A stretch of DNA of 11,237 bases from an uncultured Veillonella sp. (GCA_934216375.1 CAKQBP010000027.1:1-11237); one strand, 5' to 3'; positions 1-7,327 are shown, counted from the first letter of the stretch. A program made the numbers and translations. Notes: a model not told the origin generated them from the sequence alone.

Positions 1-4
1 TCCA

Positions 5-493
5 TTAACCATGATGGGACATACGCTCAAGCTTTTCTAATTCTGCTTCAGTCATATGATTTTGGCAATCACTACAATAACCATATACTTTCAATTGATG
101 ATCAATGGTACGGAAGTTTAATTTTTTAGCGATAATAGACTCCAATGTTTCAAGCATGTCGTCTTCAAACTCGGATACTTTACCACATTTTACGCAAATC
201 AAATGATGATGGAAATGAGCGAACTCTTCGTCATTTAATTCATAGCGATTACGGCCATCACCAAAATCAAGACGTTTTAACAAATCAAGTTCTGTGAAGA
301 GATCAAGAGTTCTGTAAATTGTTGCTAACCCGATATCAGGTGCTACTTCTTTTACAAGAACATATACATCTTCAGCACTCAAGTGATTTTCATCAGCATC
401 AATGAATGCTTGTAAGATTGTTTGACGTTGAGTTGTCAATTTGTACTTTTTGTCTTTAATGCGTTCTTTTAATTTTTCTAATGTTGTGTTCAT
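5..493 (-). CDS. fur: Ferric uptake regulator, Fur family (iron-type)
   Basis: A 162-aa dimeric metal-responsive repressor of the Fur family, expected to bind AT-rich Fur boxes when loaded with ferrous iron. The N-terminal winged helix spans about residues 10-85, with recognition helix ATIYRTL at 57-63. The C-terminal half carries the metal ligands: a His cluster at 93-97, then two CxxC pairs (C100/C103 and C140/C143) that form the structural zinc site. Fur rather than PerR is favoured by RYEL at 83-86 and by Glu108 in KVSEF, where PerR has Asp at both positions (family knowledge). It is somewhat longer than the usual 140-150 aa because of a charged tail ending in His-His-Gly. GAGGGGA at 501-507 is a good ribosome binding site for this ATG. 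The gene is last in the recJ-rel-hydrolase-fur array, 41 bp after the hydrolase stop, with a weak hairpin in that gap. Zur or Mur function cannot be excluded from sequence alone. Confidence 0.93.
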   Translation of the reverse strand: MNTTLEKLKERIKDKKYKLTTQRQTILQAFIDADENHLSAEDVYVLVKEVAPDIGLATIYRTLDLFTELDLLKRLDFGDGRNRYELNDEEFAHFHHHLICVKCGKVSEFEDDMLETLESIIAKKLNFRTIDHQLKVYGYCSDCQNHMTEAELEKLERMSHHG

Positions 494-514
494 AATAAAT
501 TTCCCCTCGACTGT

Positions 515-550
515 AAAAAATAATTCGTTTAAACCTACTGACCAACGAAT
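515..550 (-). terminator. Weak intrinsic terminator or attenuator between hydrolase gene and fur
   Basis: On the minus strand, ATTCGTT (550-544) and AACGAAT (529-523) form a perfect 7-bp inverted repeat around a 14-nt loop, followed at once by TATTTTTT (522-515). This is the layout of an intrinsic terminator, but the stem has only two G-C pairs and overlaps the last hydrolase codons and its stop. I infer partial termination or attenuation at most. The fur ribosome binding site begins 8 nt further on. Confidence 0.35.
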
Positions 551-1170
551 GGGTTGTATTGTTTTTCATACCCTATATTTGTTTCCGGTCCATGACCAGG
601 ATAAACCATTGTATTATCAGGCAATGTATAAAGCTGAGTCTTAATAGATGATATCAGGGTCTCATAAGAACCATTTGGAAAATCTGTACGGCCTACGGAA
701 TCTCTGAATAGAGTATCCCCTACAAATACAAGACCTTCCATGTAATAACACACCCCTCCTGGCGTATGACCTGGTGTTTCAAGCACCTCAAGATCGATAT
801 CACCACATGTAATGTGATCACCTTGTTTAACCTCGATGATTTCCGCTTTTACCCTAATTGGCGTTGGATTGCTATAAGCACTAAGATTAAGTTCAGGATC
901 AGATAAATACGGTACATCGCCTTTATGAATATATACAGGCACATGATAGGTGTTTACAATTTCTTGAATGCCACCAATATGATCTCCATGTCCATGTGTC
1001 AGTACAACCGCCTTCGGCTTTAAGTCATGTTTTTTTAGCGCATCTAGTACTTCAGCTGTTGCAGGATCGATAATGAAAGCTTCACCTATCGCTTTATCAC
1101 CGATAACATAGCAATTTGTTCCTAGTGGACCTAAAGGCATGCGCATAAGCACTAATTGTTGTTCGCTCAT
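535..1170 (-). CDS. Metallo-beta-lactamase fold hydrolase, glyoxalase II-like (YqgX type)
   Basis: A 211-aa cytoplasmic metallohydrolase. The binuclear metal motif HGHGDH is at residues 59-64, and further ligands are H135 (TPGHTPGG), D152 (FVGDTLF) and H193 (YPGHGPET), so the full set of the hydroxyacylglutathione-hydrolase-like family is present. The N-terminus RMPLGPLGTNCYVI resembles the short Gram-positive YqgX/glyoxalase II-like group, which lacks the glutathione-binding C-terminal domain of true glyoxalase II. It probably hydrolyses a thioester or a related small-molecule ester, but the substrate is unknown. Its ATG overlaps the rel stop as TAATG, with AAAGGAGG (1177-1184) six bases upstream inside the last rel codons, so translational coupling is likely. 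In clostridia a similar hydrolase often follows relA (from memory), so the position is not surprising. Confidence 0.9.
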   Translation of the reverse strand: MSEQQLVLMRMPLGPLGTNCYVIGDKAIGEAFIIDPATAEVLDALKKHDLKPKAVVLTHGHGDHIGGIQEIVNTYHVPVYIHKGDVPYLSDPELNLSAYSNPTPIRVKAEIIEVKQGDHITCGDIDLEVLETPGHTPGGVCYYMEGLVFVGDTLFRDSVGRTDFPNGSYETLISSIKTQLYTLPDNTMVYPGHGPETNIGYEKQYNPFVGQ

Positions 1171-3410
1171 TAAGCCCCTCCTTTACTACGTTGAACAGTA
1201 TACACTTCACGAATACGACGCAATTTAGTCATTACGAAATCTAGTTGCGAAATATCCCGAATATCCACCACCAAATTGATGCTTACATTTTTTGTATCTT
1301 CTTGAACCTTAGCATTGATGTTAGTAATGGTGATTTTCAATTCTGAAAGCACCGCCATAACTTCCATGAGAATACCAGCTCGATCATAAGCTTGAATATC
1401 AATGCCTACGTGGAAAGATTCGCCAGAAGAACCGTCCCAAGAGACTTCTATCATCCGCTCTAAGTCTTCAGGAGAATGGCCCATGCTAGGGCAATCACAG
1501 CGGTGAATAGAAACACCACGACCACGGGTTATGTAACCTATAATATCATCACCAGGTACAGGATTACAGCATTTTGCCATACGCACCATCACACCAGCTT
1601 CACCTTTTACGAGAACACCAGTGCCATTTTTAGTTTTCTTTTGTCCTTGAGATTTTAATTTCTCAATAATTTGCTCTGTACTGCGCTTAGATTCCTCTAC
1701 CTCTTTAGACTTTTTATAAAGTTCAATTAAACGCAAGAGAACAGTACTTACAGGAATGCCGCCATAGCCACAGGCTGCAAACATTTCCTCTTCTGTACCG
1801 GCTTTAAGTTGTTTCGTTACATGTTGTAAACGGTTGTCTGCACATAATTCTTTCCAATTATGATTCAATCGTTTCGCTTCTTTTTCAAGAGCTTCTAAGC
1901 CTTTTTCAATATTTTCAGCTTTATTTTCACGCTTGAACCAATTGCGAATTTTACTCTTACTTTCAGAAGAACCTACGATATTCAACCAATCAAGGCTAGG
2001 ACGACCTGTTTTGGATGTGATGATATCAACAATATCACCATTTTGCAAGGTATAATCCAACGGCACAATTTTGCCGTTTACCTTAGCACCAACACAATGA
2101 TGACCTACATCGGTATGAACTCGATAGGCAAAGTCAAGCGGTACAGAGCCTATTGGCAACTTAACAACGTCACCCTTTGGCGTAAATACAAATACCTCAC
2201 CAGAGAAAACGTCTAATTTCAAAGCATTAACGAGTTCCGTTGGATTACTAGTATCTTGCCATTCAAGAACCTGGCGCAGCCATGCAACCTTTTGATCAAA
2301 TTCTTTATCGCCGTTTTTATTTCCTTCTTTATATCGCCAGTGAGCAGCCACACCATATTCAGATACACGGTGCATTTCCCAAGTACGGATTTGAATCTCT
2401 ACCGGTTGCCCCATCGTGCCGATAACGGTTGTATGCAAGGATTGATACATATTAGACTTCGGCATGGAAATATAATCTTTGAAGCGATAAGGCAATGGCT
2501 TCCACAAGCTATGTGCAATGCCAAGTACTGCATAACAATCAGGAATGCTATCAACAATTACACGAACGGCAAGCAAATCATAAATTTGGGATAAATCACG
2601 ATTGTCCTTTTTCATCTTCTTATAAATACTGTAGAAGTGTTTTGGACGACCTTTGATATCCGCCTTAATATGGGCTTCACTTAAGGCCTTTGTAAGTTGC
2701 CTCATCGTATCATTAACAATGTCTTCCCGGACTTGGCGTTTTTGTTTCATTTGATCGACTAGATCATAGTATTTTTCCGGCTCTAAATAACGGAAGGATA
2801 AATCTTCCAACTCCCATTTCACATTGAAGATACCAAGACGATGTGCCAAAGGTGCAAAGATTTCTAGGGTTTCCTTAGCAATACGTTTTTGTTTGTCACT
2901 ACGCATATGCTTTAAGGTGCGCATATTATGTAAGCGATCACCCAATTTAATAACTACGACACGTACGTCCTTCGCCATAGCTAAAATCATCTTTCGATAG
3001 TTTTCCATTTGGCGATCTTCTTTTGTTTCATACTGGAATTGGTTTAATTTTGTTACCCCATCAACGAGGAATGCTACTTCAGAGCCAAACATCTCCTCTA
3101 GGTCTTCCTTCGAGTAAGATGTATCTTCAACCACATCATGCATAAGAGCTGCCATGAGTGTAATATGGTCGATTTGTAAATGTGCCAAAATATCAGCTAC
3201 AGCTAAAGGATGCATAATATACGGTTCACCGGAAGCTCTAAACTGACCTTCATGAGCCTTATCAGCAAGCTCAAAAGCTTTCAATACTTGGTCACACTCA
3301 TCATCTGTTAAATACGTATGGATATACTCCATAAACTCGGCTAAGGCTTTACTTTTATCAAATGTACTTTGTTCCACCAAAGCTTTGCCTTCTTCATTTA
3401 CAGTTGTCAT
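1170..3410 (-). CDS. relA: Bifunctional (p)ppGpp synthetase/hydrolase, RelA/SpoT (Rel)
   Basis: A 746-aa long RSH enzyme of the stringent response that makes (p)ppGpp from GTP/GDP plus ATP and also degrades it. Domains in order: HD hydrolase at about 45-195, with H53, H67 and the HDVVEDT motif at 91-97; synthetase at about 245-360, with GRPKHFYSIYKK at 254-265, RFKDYI at 309-314 and EIQIRT at 338-343; TGS at about 398-462; a helical region; a conserved-cysteine (zinc-finger/RIS) segment with C614, C615, C638 and C640; and an ACT domain at about 668-740. The intact HD site and the RxKD form of the synthetase motif (ExDD in RelA-only enzymes) point to a bifunctional Rel. Length is typical. The start is fixed by a near-perfect AGGAGGTGA at 3415-3423, which overlaps the recJ stop codon. 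The gene stop overlaps the next start. Confidence 0.97.
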   Translation of the reverse strand: MTTVNEEGKALVEQSTFDKSKALAEFMEYIHTYLTDDECDQVLKAFELADKAHEGQFRASGEPYIMHPLAVADILAHLQIDHITLMAALMHDVVEDTSYSKEDLEEMFGSEVAFLVDGVTKLNQFQYETKEDRQMENYRKMILAMAKDVRVVVIKLGDRLHNMRTLKHMRSDKQKRIAKETLEIFAPLAHRLGIFNVKWELEDLSFRYLEPEKYYDLVDQMKQKRQVREDIVNDTMRQLTKALSEAHIKADIKGRPKHFYSIYKKMKKDNRDLSQIYDLLAVRVIVDSIPDCYAVLGIAHSLWKPLPYRFKDYISMPKSNMYQSLHTTVIGTMGQPVEIQIRTWEMHRVSEYGVAAHWRYKEGNKNGDKEFDQKVAWLRQVLEWQDTSNPTELVNALKLDVFSGEVFVFTPKGDVVKLPIGSVPLDFAYRVHTDVGHHCVGAKVNGKIVPLDYTLQNGDIVDIITSKTGRPSLDWLNIVGSSESKSKIRNWFKRENKAENIEKGLEALEKEAKRLNHNWKELCADNRLQHVTKQLKAGTEEEMFAACGYGGIPVSTVLLRLIELYKKSKEVEESKRSTEQIIEKLKSQGQKKTKNGTGVLVKGEAGVMVRMAKCCNPVPGDDIIGYITRGRGVSIHRCDCPSMGHSPEDLERMIEVSWDGSSGESFHVGIDIQAYDRAGILMEVMAVLSELKITITNINAKVQEDTKNVSINLVVDIRDISQLDFVMTKLRRIREVYTVQRSKGGA

Positions 3411-3421
3411 GATGTCACCTC

Positions 3422-5404
3422 CTATACACTATAAGTAAGGAATGTTACGGATGTGACAAGATCTAATTTTCCTTCAATGGCGTTCCATCTAAGCATTAAT
3501 TGACCATCATCACTTGTATATTCTTCAACAATGCCCAATTCTTTAAATACATCAATAGATGTTAGAGCACTGCGATTATTCTGATCTGCCGGCTTACGGC
3601 GCAATATATCTTGTTCTACATTATAAACCGATTGACTACGACCTCGCATGGACTGTTTTATTATGACATACATTTGTCTAAGCCCTTCTGTAGAAAGCTT
3701 AATCGGCTCTTCAGTCAATGGTTCAATAGCTTGAATCATGAGTTGCGGAGAAACCATACCTTGCCATTCATTCTTTTGCAAGGAAAATGCCACTTTTACC
3801 ACAGTTCCCACAAAGATAGATTTAAATAAGTCTGGACGATTCCAAGCTATAGCATCTAATGTACCACTCGAAGTTTCAAATATTATCTTACAATGATTTT
3901 TTAATTGGCCCATGAGCATAATATCTTGCACGGTAGCTTCCATAATAGCAAAGACTGGCGTGCTATTGGCCATCCCATAAGGTTCAAGGTCTGATACGCG
4001 GTCAATGATATCGACATCGATATCATCAACAGGTAGTTCCGCATCAATAGCAACCACAGGAATATATTCCTCTTCTGTAATAACTGCTTTGCAATACTTG
4101 GTTAACCGTTCTCGTAGCTCATCAATACGATTTGCATCGATGCTAAAGCCTGCTGCCGCAGCATGCCCGCCAAACTGTAGCAAGATATCCTCACAAGATT
4201 TTAATGCATCATATATGTTAAAGCCATCTATACTACGGCACGAGCCTTTACCAATGCCATCATGAATACTGATGACTAAGGTTGGTTTGTAAAACTCCTC
4301 TACTAGACGAGAAGCAACAATACCAATGACTCCTGGATGCCACTCTTCGCCGGCCACAATAGTTACATAATCAGCTTTATGTCCTTGATTAGCTACATCA
4401 ACACGAGCCAACTCATGAATATTTCGTTCTAACTCTTGTCGTTCACGATTCGTTTCATTTAGTTCCGCCGCAATTGCCTCTACTATATCCTCGTCATCGG
4501 TCACAAGTAGTTCGACCGCACGCGTTGCATGCGTTACGCGACCCGCTGCATTAAGACGAGGTGCTAAGGTAAAACCAATATGTCCAGATGTAATAGTTCG
4601 TTCATGGAGCCCAGCTACATCAATAAGCTTTTTGATCCCCAAGTTAGGTTCCCTATTCATCTTCTCAAGGCCTGATTTTACAATGATACGGTTCTCACCG
4701 ACCAAAGGCACTACATCGGCCACAGTGCCAAGTGCAACGATATCTAAATCATCTAAGTACCATTCTCCGCGCTTTGTAAGCCACAAGGCTTGGCATAACT
4801 TAAAAGCAACACCTACTCCAGATAAGTTTTTATCCTTATATGGACAGTCCTTTTGCTTATGATTTATAACGGCTTTGGCTCGTGGAATCATATCAGGCGC
4901 CGTATGGTGATCCGTAATAATCATATCAATGCGGCCTCGTACAGCCTCTACAATATCGTAAGAACTAATGCCGCAGTCTACAGTAATGACTAAAGCCGTT
5001 CCCCGTTCAATAAGGTGCTCTAAAGCCTCTAAATTGAGGCCATACCCTTCACTTTGACGTTCTGGTATGTAATAGGTAACATCGGCACCTAATTTCTTTA
5101 AAAATCGATAAAGTACTGATGTTGCAGTAATACCATCTACATCATAATCACCATAAATGACGATTGGTTTGTGACTTTCAATTGTTTCCAGAACTAGTGA
5201 AACAGCCACATCCATATCTTTTAATGTAAATGGATCTAACAAATCTGACAAAGTACCTTGTAAAAACTGACGACCTTCGTCTACATCAATGTGACGATTC
5301 ACCATTAATTTAGCCACAATAGGGTTCACACCAAGTTCACGGATTAAGATATTCTCTTTCTCTTGATCACCTTTACAAAGGCGCCAACGTTTTTTCTTAA
5401 TCAT
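3422..5404 (-). CDS. recJ: Single-stranded-DNA-specific 5'-3' exonuclease RecJ
   Basis: A DHH-superfamily nuclease of 660 aa (661 from the upstream ATG) that degrades 5'-ended single strands in RecF-pathway recombination, mismatch repair and base excision repair. Numbering from the upstream ATG, motif I is YGDYDVDG at 85-92, motif II VDCGI at 143-147, the DHH triad at 166-168 and GVGVAFKL at 197-204. LAPRLNAAGR follows at 281-290 and the DHHA1 motif GGHAAAAG at 413-420. A C-terminal OB-like region follows from about 450, as in firmicute RecJ. Two ATGs are adjacent (5405-5407 and 5402-5404). The ribosome binding site GAGGG (5410-5414) lies only 2 nt from the first but 5 nt from the second, so I chose the second. 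It is the first gene of the recJ-rel-hydrolase-fur array. Its stop TAG (3422-3424) lies within the rel ribosome binding site. The apt gene often found between recJ and relA in Bacillus-type genomes is absent. Confidence 0.96.
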   Translation of the reverse strand: MIKKKRWRLCKGDQEKENILIRELGVNPIVAKLMVNRHIDVDEGRQFLQGTLSDLLDPFTLKDMDVAVSLVLETIESHKPIVIYGDYDVDGITATSVLYRFLKKLGADVTYYIPERQSEGYGLNLEALEHLIERGTALVITVDCGISSYDIVEAVRGRIDMIITDHHTAPDMIPRAKAVINHKQKDCPYKDKNLSGVGVAFKLCQALWLTKRGEWYLDDLDIVALGTVADVVPLVGENRIIVKSGLEKMNREPNLGIKKLIDVAGLHERTITSGHIGFTLAPRLNAAGRVTHATRAVELLVTDDEDIVEAIAAELNETNRERQELERNIHELARVDVANQGHKADYVTIVAGEEWHPGVIGIVASRLVEEFYKPTLVISIHDGIGKGSCRSIDGFNIYDALKSCEDILLQFGGHAAAAGFSIDANRIDELRERLTKYCKAVITEEEYIPVVAIDAELPVDDIDVDIIDRVSDLEPYGMANSTPVFAIMEATVQDIMLMGQLKNHCKIIFETSSGTLDAIAWNRPDLFKSIFVGTVVKVAFSLQKNEWQGMVSPQLMIQAIEPLTEEPIKLSTEGLRQMYVIIKQSMRGRSQSVYNVEQDILRRKPADQNNRSALTSIDVFKELGIVEEYTSDDGQLMLRWNAIEGKLDLVTSVTFLTYSV

Positions 5405-5450
5405 CATATCCCTCAGTAGTTTATAATCAATATTATTCTTGAATTCAACG

Positions 5451-5469
5451 TATTATCATTATCATTTTT
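5451..5469 (-). promoter_or_regulatory. Candidate Fur box in front of recJ
   Basis: The minus-strand 19-mer from 5469 to 5451 contains TGATAATGATAATA and, by hand count, matches 14 of 19 positions of the classical E. coli Fur box (two direct and one inverted GATAAT-type hexamers). It begins 4 nt after the TATAAT -10 element at 5474-5479 and would cover the transcription start, a repressor position. The operon it precedes ends with fur, so autoregulation is plausible. The surrounding AT-richness raises the chance of coincidence. Confidence 0.5.
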
Positions 5470-5473
5470 ATTT

Positions 5474-5479
5474 ATTATA
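5474..5479 (-). promoter_or_regulatory. Candidate -10 element of the recJ-rel-hydrolase-fur promoter
   Basis: A perfect TATAAT on the minus strand lies about 70 bp upstream of the recJ start in an AT-rich gap, just after the hydG terminator. The -35 region at 17 bp spacing reads TTTATT, a weak match, so recognition could depend on the strong -10 and flanking A/T tracts. A start about 7 nt downstream would fall inside the candidate Fur box. Confidence 0.55.
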
Positions 5480-5545
5480 CCTTAAAATGCAAATAAAATA
5501 AACTATTTTATATATTTTATTCTCATTTAAAACTTGCTATTTTCT

Positions 5546-5582
5546 CAACAAGAAAGAGCCTCCCATTATCAATAGGAGGCTC
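5546..5582 (-). terminator. Intrinsic terminator of hydG
   Basis: Perfect 8-bp arms GAGCCTCC / GGAGGCTC occupy 5556-5563 and 5575-5582, extended by two A-T pairs across one mismatch with a small loop. On the minus strand the hairpin is followed by TTTCTTGTT. It starts 16 nt after the hydG stop and separates hydG from the recJ promoter. On the plus strand it has no T-tract. Confidence 0.85.
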
Positions 5583-5598
5583 CATATCAGTGAATTCC

Positions 5599-7017
5599 TT
5601 AGAACCGGAAGTCCCGTTCGCCGTCTTTCATCTGTGCAATATAAGCTTTAGCTTTATCTTTAACTAAATCATTTTTGATATTTTCTAACTGTTGTTCAAT
5701 AACCTTAGAACCATGAGCCTTAGTTTCATCATTGCCGTAATCCATGATATATTCGTTCAATGTCATCAACGCATTTGGTTGACAACAGTTGTGAATTTGA
5801 CCGGATTTTGCAAGAGCCATGAATCGATCCCCAGTTCTACCTGCACGATAACAAGCAGTACAGAAGCTTGGAACATACCCAAGGTCTAGCAACCAGTTAA
5901 CGATTTCATCTAATGTACGCGTATCACTACGATCGAATTGTGCCGTATTATCTTCTGGCTTTTCTTCTTCTTTGTAACCACCTACGCTAGTACGAGATCC
6001 ACCACTAATTTGGGAGATACCTAATGCCAAGCCACGTTCACGCATGGACTGACTTTCACGAGTGGACATAATCATACCTGTATACGGTGTAGAGACGCGG
6101 ATAAGAGCAACAATTTTTTCAAATACATCATCAGGTACAGCATTACTGAAATCATCTACATCGATATCATCCGCTGGACAAATACGAGGTACAGAAATAG
6201 TATGTGGACCTACCCCATACACAGCCTCTAAATGTTCTGCGTGCATCAACAAACCAACGAAATCGTATTTATAATGCTCCAAACCATAAAGAACACCGAT
6301 GCCTACATCATCAATACCACCTTGCATAGCGCGGTCCATCGCCTCTGTATGGTAGGCGTAGTCGCTCTTAGGGCCTGTAGGATGTAAGGCTTCATAGTTT
6401 TCTTTGTTATATGTTTCTTGGAATAATGTATATGTGCCAATACCAGCTTCATGTAATTTTTTGTAGTCCTCAACGGAACAAGCTGCAATATTTACGTTTA
6501 CACGGCGGATTTCACCATTTTTATTTTTGATACCGTAAATCGTCTTGATGGATTCCAAAATATATTCTAGTGGATTATTAAGAGGATCTTCACCAGACTC
6601 AATTACAATACGCTTATGGCCCATCGCTTCTAACGCAATAACCTCTTCTCTAATTTGGTCTTGCGTTAATTTTTTACGCTTAATATCGCGATTTTTGGAG
6701 TGGTACGGACAATACACACATCCATTGATACAATAGTTAGACAAGTATAACGGTGCAAATAGAACAATGCGATCGCCGTAGATAGCCTTCTTGATTTCCT
6801 TTGCTAAAGCAAAAAGCTTTTCCTTATATTCAGGTAACGGACATTCTAAGAGAACTGCTGCTTCTCGGTGGTTTAATCCCTTAAATGTAGCAGCTTTCGC
6901 TAAAATAGCATCTAACAACTCCCGATTTTCCTTGTTTTCCTCTGCATAGGCAAGTGTGTCAAGGATTTCCTGATGGGAAATAAATTCCTCCGCCTTTGGA
7001 GATTTTACATCATACAT
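5599..7017 (-). CDS. hydG: [FeFe] hydrogenase maturase HydG (radical SAM tyrosine lyase)
   Basis: A 472-aa radical SAM enzyme that splits tyrosine and uses the resulting dehydroglycine to build the Fe(CO)2(CN)-cysteine synthon for the H-cluster of [FeFe] hydrogenase. The radical SAM cluster motif CxxxCxxC is C96, C100, C103 (YCINGCVYC). The second cluster motif CxxCx22C, diagnostic for HydG and absent from the shorter tyrosine lyase ThiH, is C386, C389, C412. These numbers equal those I recall for Clostridium acetobutylicum HydG, which supports the chosen start. The ATG at 7015-7017 has GAGGT 7 nt upstream. The alternative in-frame GTG at 7051-7053 would add 12 residues, but its GAGGG abuts the codon with no spacing. 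The gene appears monocistronic, with its own leader and terminator. HydE, HydF and the hydrogenase are not in this window. Adjacent iron-uptake genes fit the enzyme's iron demand, which is inference only. Confidence 0.95.
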   Translation of the reverse strand: MYDVKSPKAEEFISHQEILDTLAYAEENKENRELLDAILAKAATFKGLNHREAAVLLECPLPEYKEKLFALAKEIKKAIYGDRIVLFAPLYLSNYCINGCVYCPYHSKNRDIKRKKLTQDQIREEVIALEAMGHKRIVIESGEDPLNNPLEYILESIKTIYGIKNKNGEIRRVNVNIAACSVEDYKKLHEAGIGTYTLFQETYNKENYEALHPTGPKSDYAYHTEAMDRAMQGGIDDVGIGVLYGLEHYKYDFVGLLMHAEHLEAVYGVGPHTISVPRICPADDIDVDDFSNAVPDDVFEKIVALIRVSTPYTGMIMSTRESQSMRERGLALGISQISGGSRTSVGGYKEEEKPEDNTAQFDRSDTRTLDEIVNWLLDLGYVPSFCTACYRAGRTGDRFMALAKSGQIHNCCQPNALMTLNEYIMDYGNDETKAHGSKVIEQQLENIKNDLVKDKAKAYIAQMKDGERDFRF

Positions 7018-7024
7018 AGTACTT

Positions 7025-7029
7025 ACCTC
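7025..7029 (-). promoter_or_regulatory. Ribosome binding site deciding the hydG start
   Basis: GAGGT on the minus strand sits 7 nt before the ATG at 7017. The upstream GTG at 7053 has GAGGG directly against it with no spacer, which is poorly placed. The 472-aa product also matches the usual HydG length. Confidence 0.75.
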
Positions 7030-7082
7030 AAATCTTTCTAGTGGCAATGCCACCCCTCTTTAGGTTTATGAAAGTATATGAC

Positions 7083-7096
7083 AACCAGTCTTCTGG
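7083..7096 (-). promoter_or_regulatory. Leader hairpin upstream of hydG
   Basis: A perfect inverted repeat ACCAG-AAGA-CTGGT lies in the presumed hydG 5' leader, between the candidate -10 and the ribosome binding site. It has five base pairs and a 4-nt loop. No T-tract follows, so it is not a terminator. It could stabilise the mRNA or serve as a DNA operator. I do not recognise it as any known riboswitch. Confidence 0.35.
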
Positions 7097-7106
7097 TATT
7101 TCACTG

Positions 7107-7126
7107 ATACTGTACATAGTATACCA
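7107..7126 (-). promoter_or_regulatory. Candidate extended -10 promoter of hydG with overlapping dyad
   Basis: On the minus strand TGGTATACT (7126-7118) fits an extended -10 element (TGn plus TATACT); no convincing -35 is visible. It overlaps a dyad, ATACT-GTACAT-AGTAT on the plus strand at 7107-7122. A regulator bound there would cover the -10. The dyad does not match the Rex, FNR/CRP or Fur consensus sequences I know. Confidence 0.4.
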
Positions 7127-7160
7127 CTATTCCTACTAAAAAGCACAGGAATTTGATACA

Positions 7161-7199
7161 TGCAAAAAGGTTGCCACCTCATAAGAGGAAGCAACCTTT
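7161..7199 (-). terminator. Strong intrinsic terminator after the ABC importer operon
   Basis: The outer arms, AAAGGTTGC (7166-7174) and GCAACCTTT (7191-7199), are perfect over 9 bp. After a 2-nt internal loop on each side the inner stem CCTC-ATAA-GAGG adds four more pairs. On the minus strand the stem runs into TTTTT (7168-7164), as expected for transcription coming from the binding-protein gene. It lies 128 nt beyond that gene's stop and just before the hydG promoter region. Confidence 0.88.
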
Positions 7200-7217
7200 A
7201 TATCATGGGAGTTTCTA

Positions 7218-7241
7218 ATCTATATCGATTATCTATATCGA
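7218..7241. repeat. Two-copy direct repeat in the 3' untranslated region
   Basis: ATCTATATCGA occurs at 7218-7228 and again at 7231-7241, a 13-bp period. It lies in the 128-bp AT-rich gap between the binding-protein stop and its terminator. Only two copies are present and no function is evident. The rest of the gap (7200-7327) holds no credible gene. Confidence 0.6.
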
Positions 7242-7327
7242 ACATGACAAAAATGTATGTATGTATTTTTACACGAGATAAACCCTTACATAATAGTACT
7301 AACTATATATTACAAATGTATTTAGTC

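Noticed and set aside
5..493. PerR (peroxide sensor) as the identity of the Fur-family gene
   Set aside because: The two positions where PerR has Asp carry Glu here (RYEL and KVSEF), which is the Fur pattern.
6303..6488. 61-codon minus-strand frame inside hydG
   Set aside because: It overlaps intact hydG coding sequence in another frame; hydG is continuous, so this is not evidence of a frameshift.
5599..7017. ThiH (thiamine pathway tyrosine lyase) as the identity of the radical SAM gene
   Set aside because: The C-terminal CxxCx22C cluster motif and the length of about 470 aa are HydG features; ThiH is shorter and lacks them, and no thiamine genes are nearby.
7051..7053. GTG as the hydG start, giving 484 aa
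   Set aside because: GAGGG abuts the codon with no spacing, whereas the ATG at 7017 has GAGGT 7 nt upstream and gives a typical 472-aa HydG with cysteine numbering matching the family member I recall.
7218..7241. Start of a CRISPR or other repeat array
   Set aside because: There are only two 11-bp copies at a 13-bp period, with no regular spacers and no cas genes.
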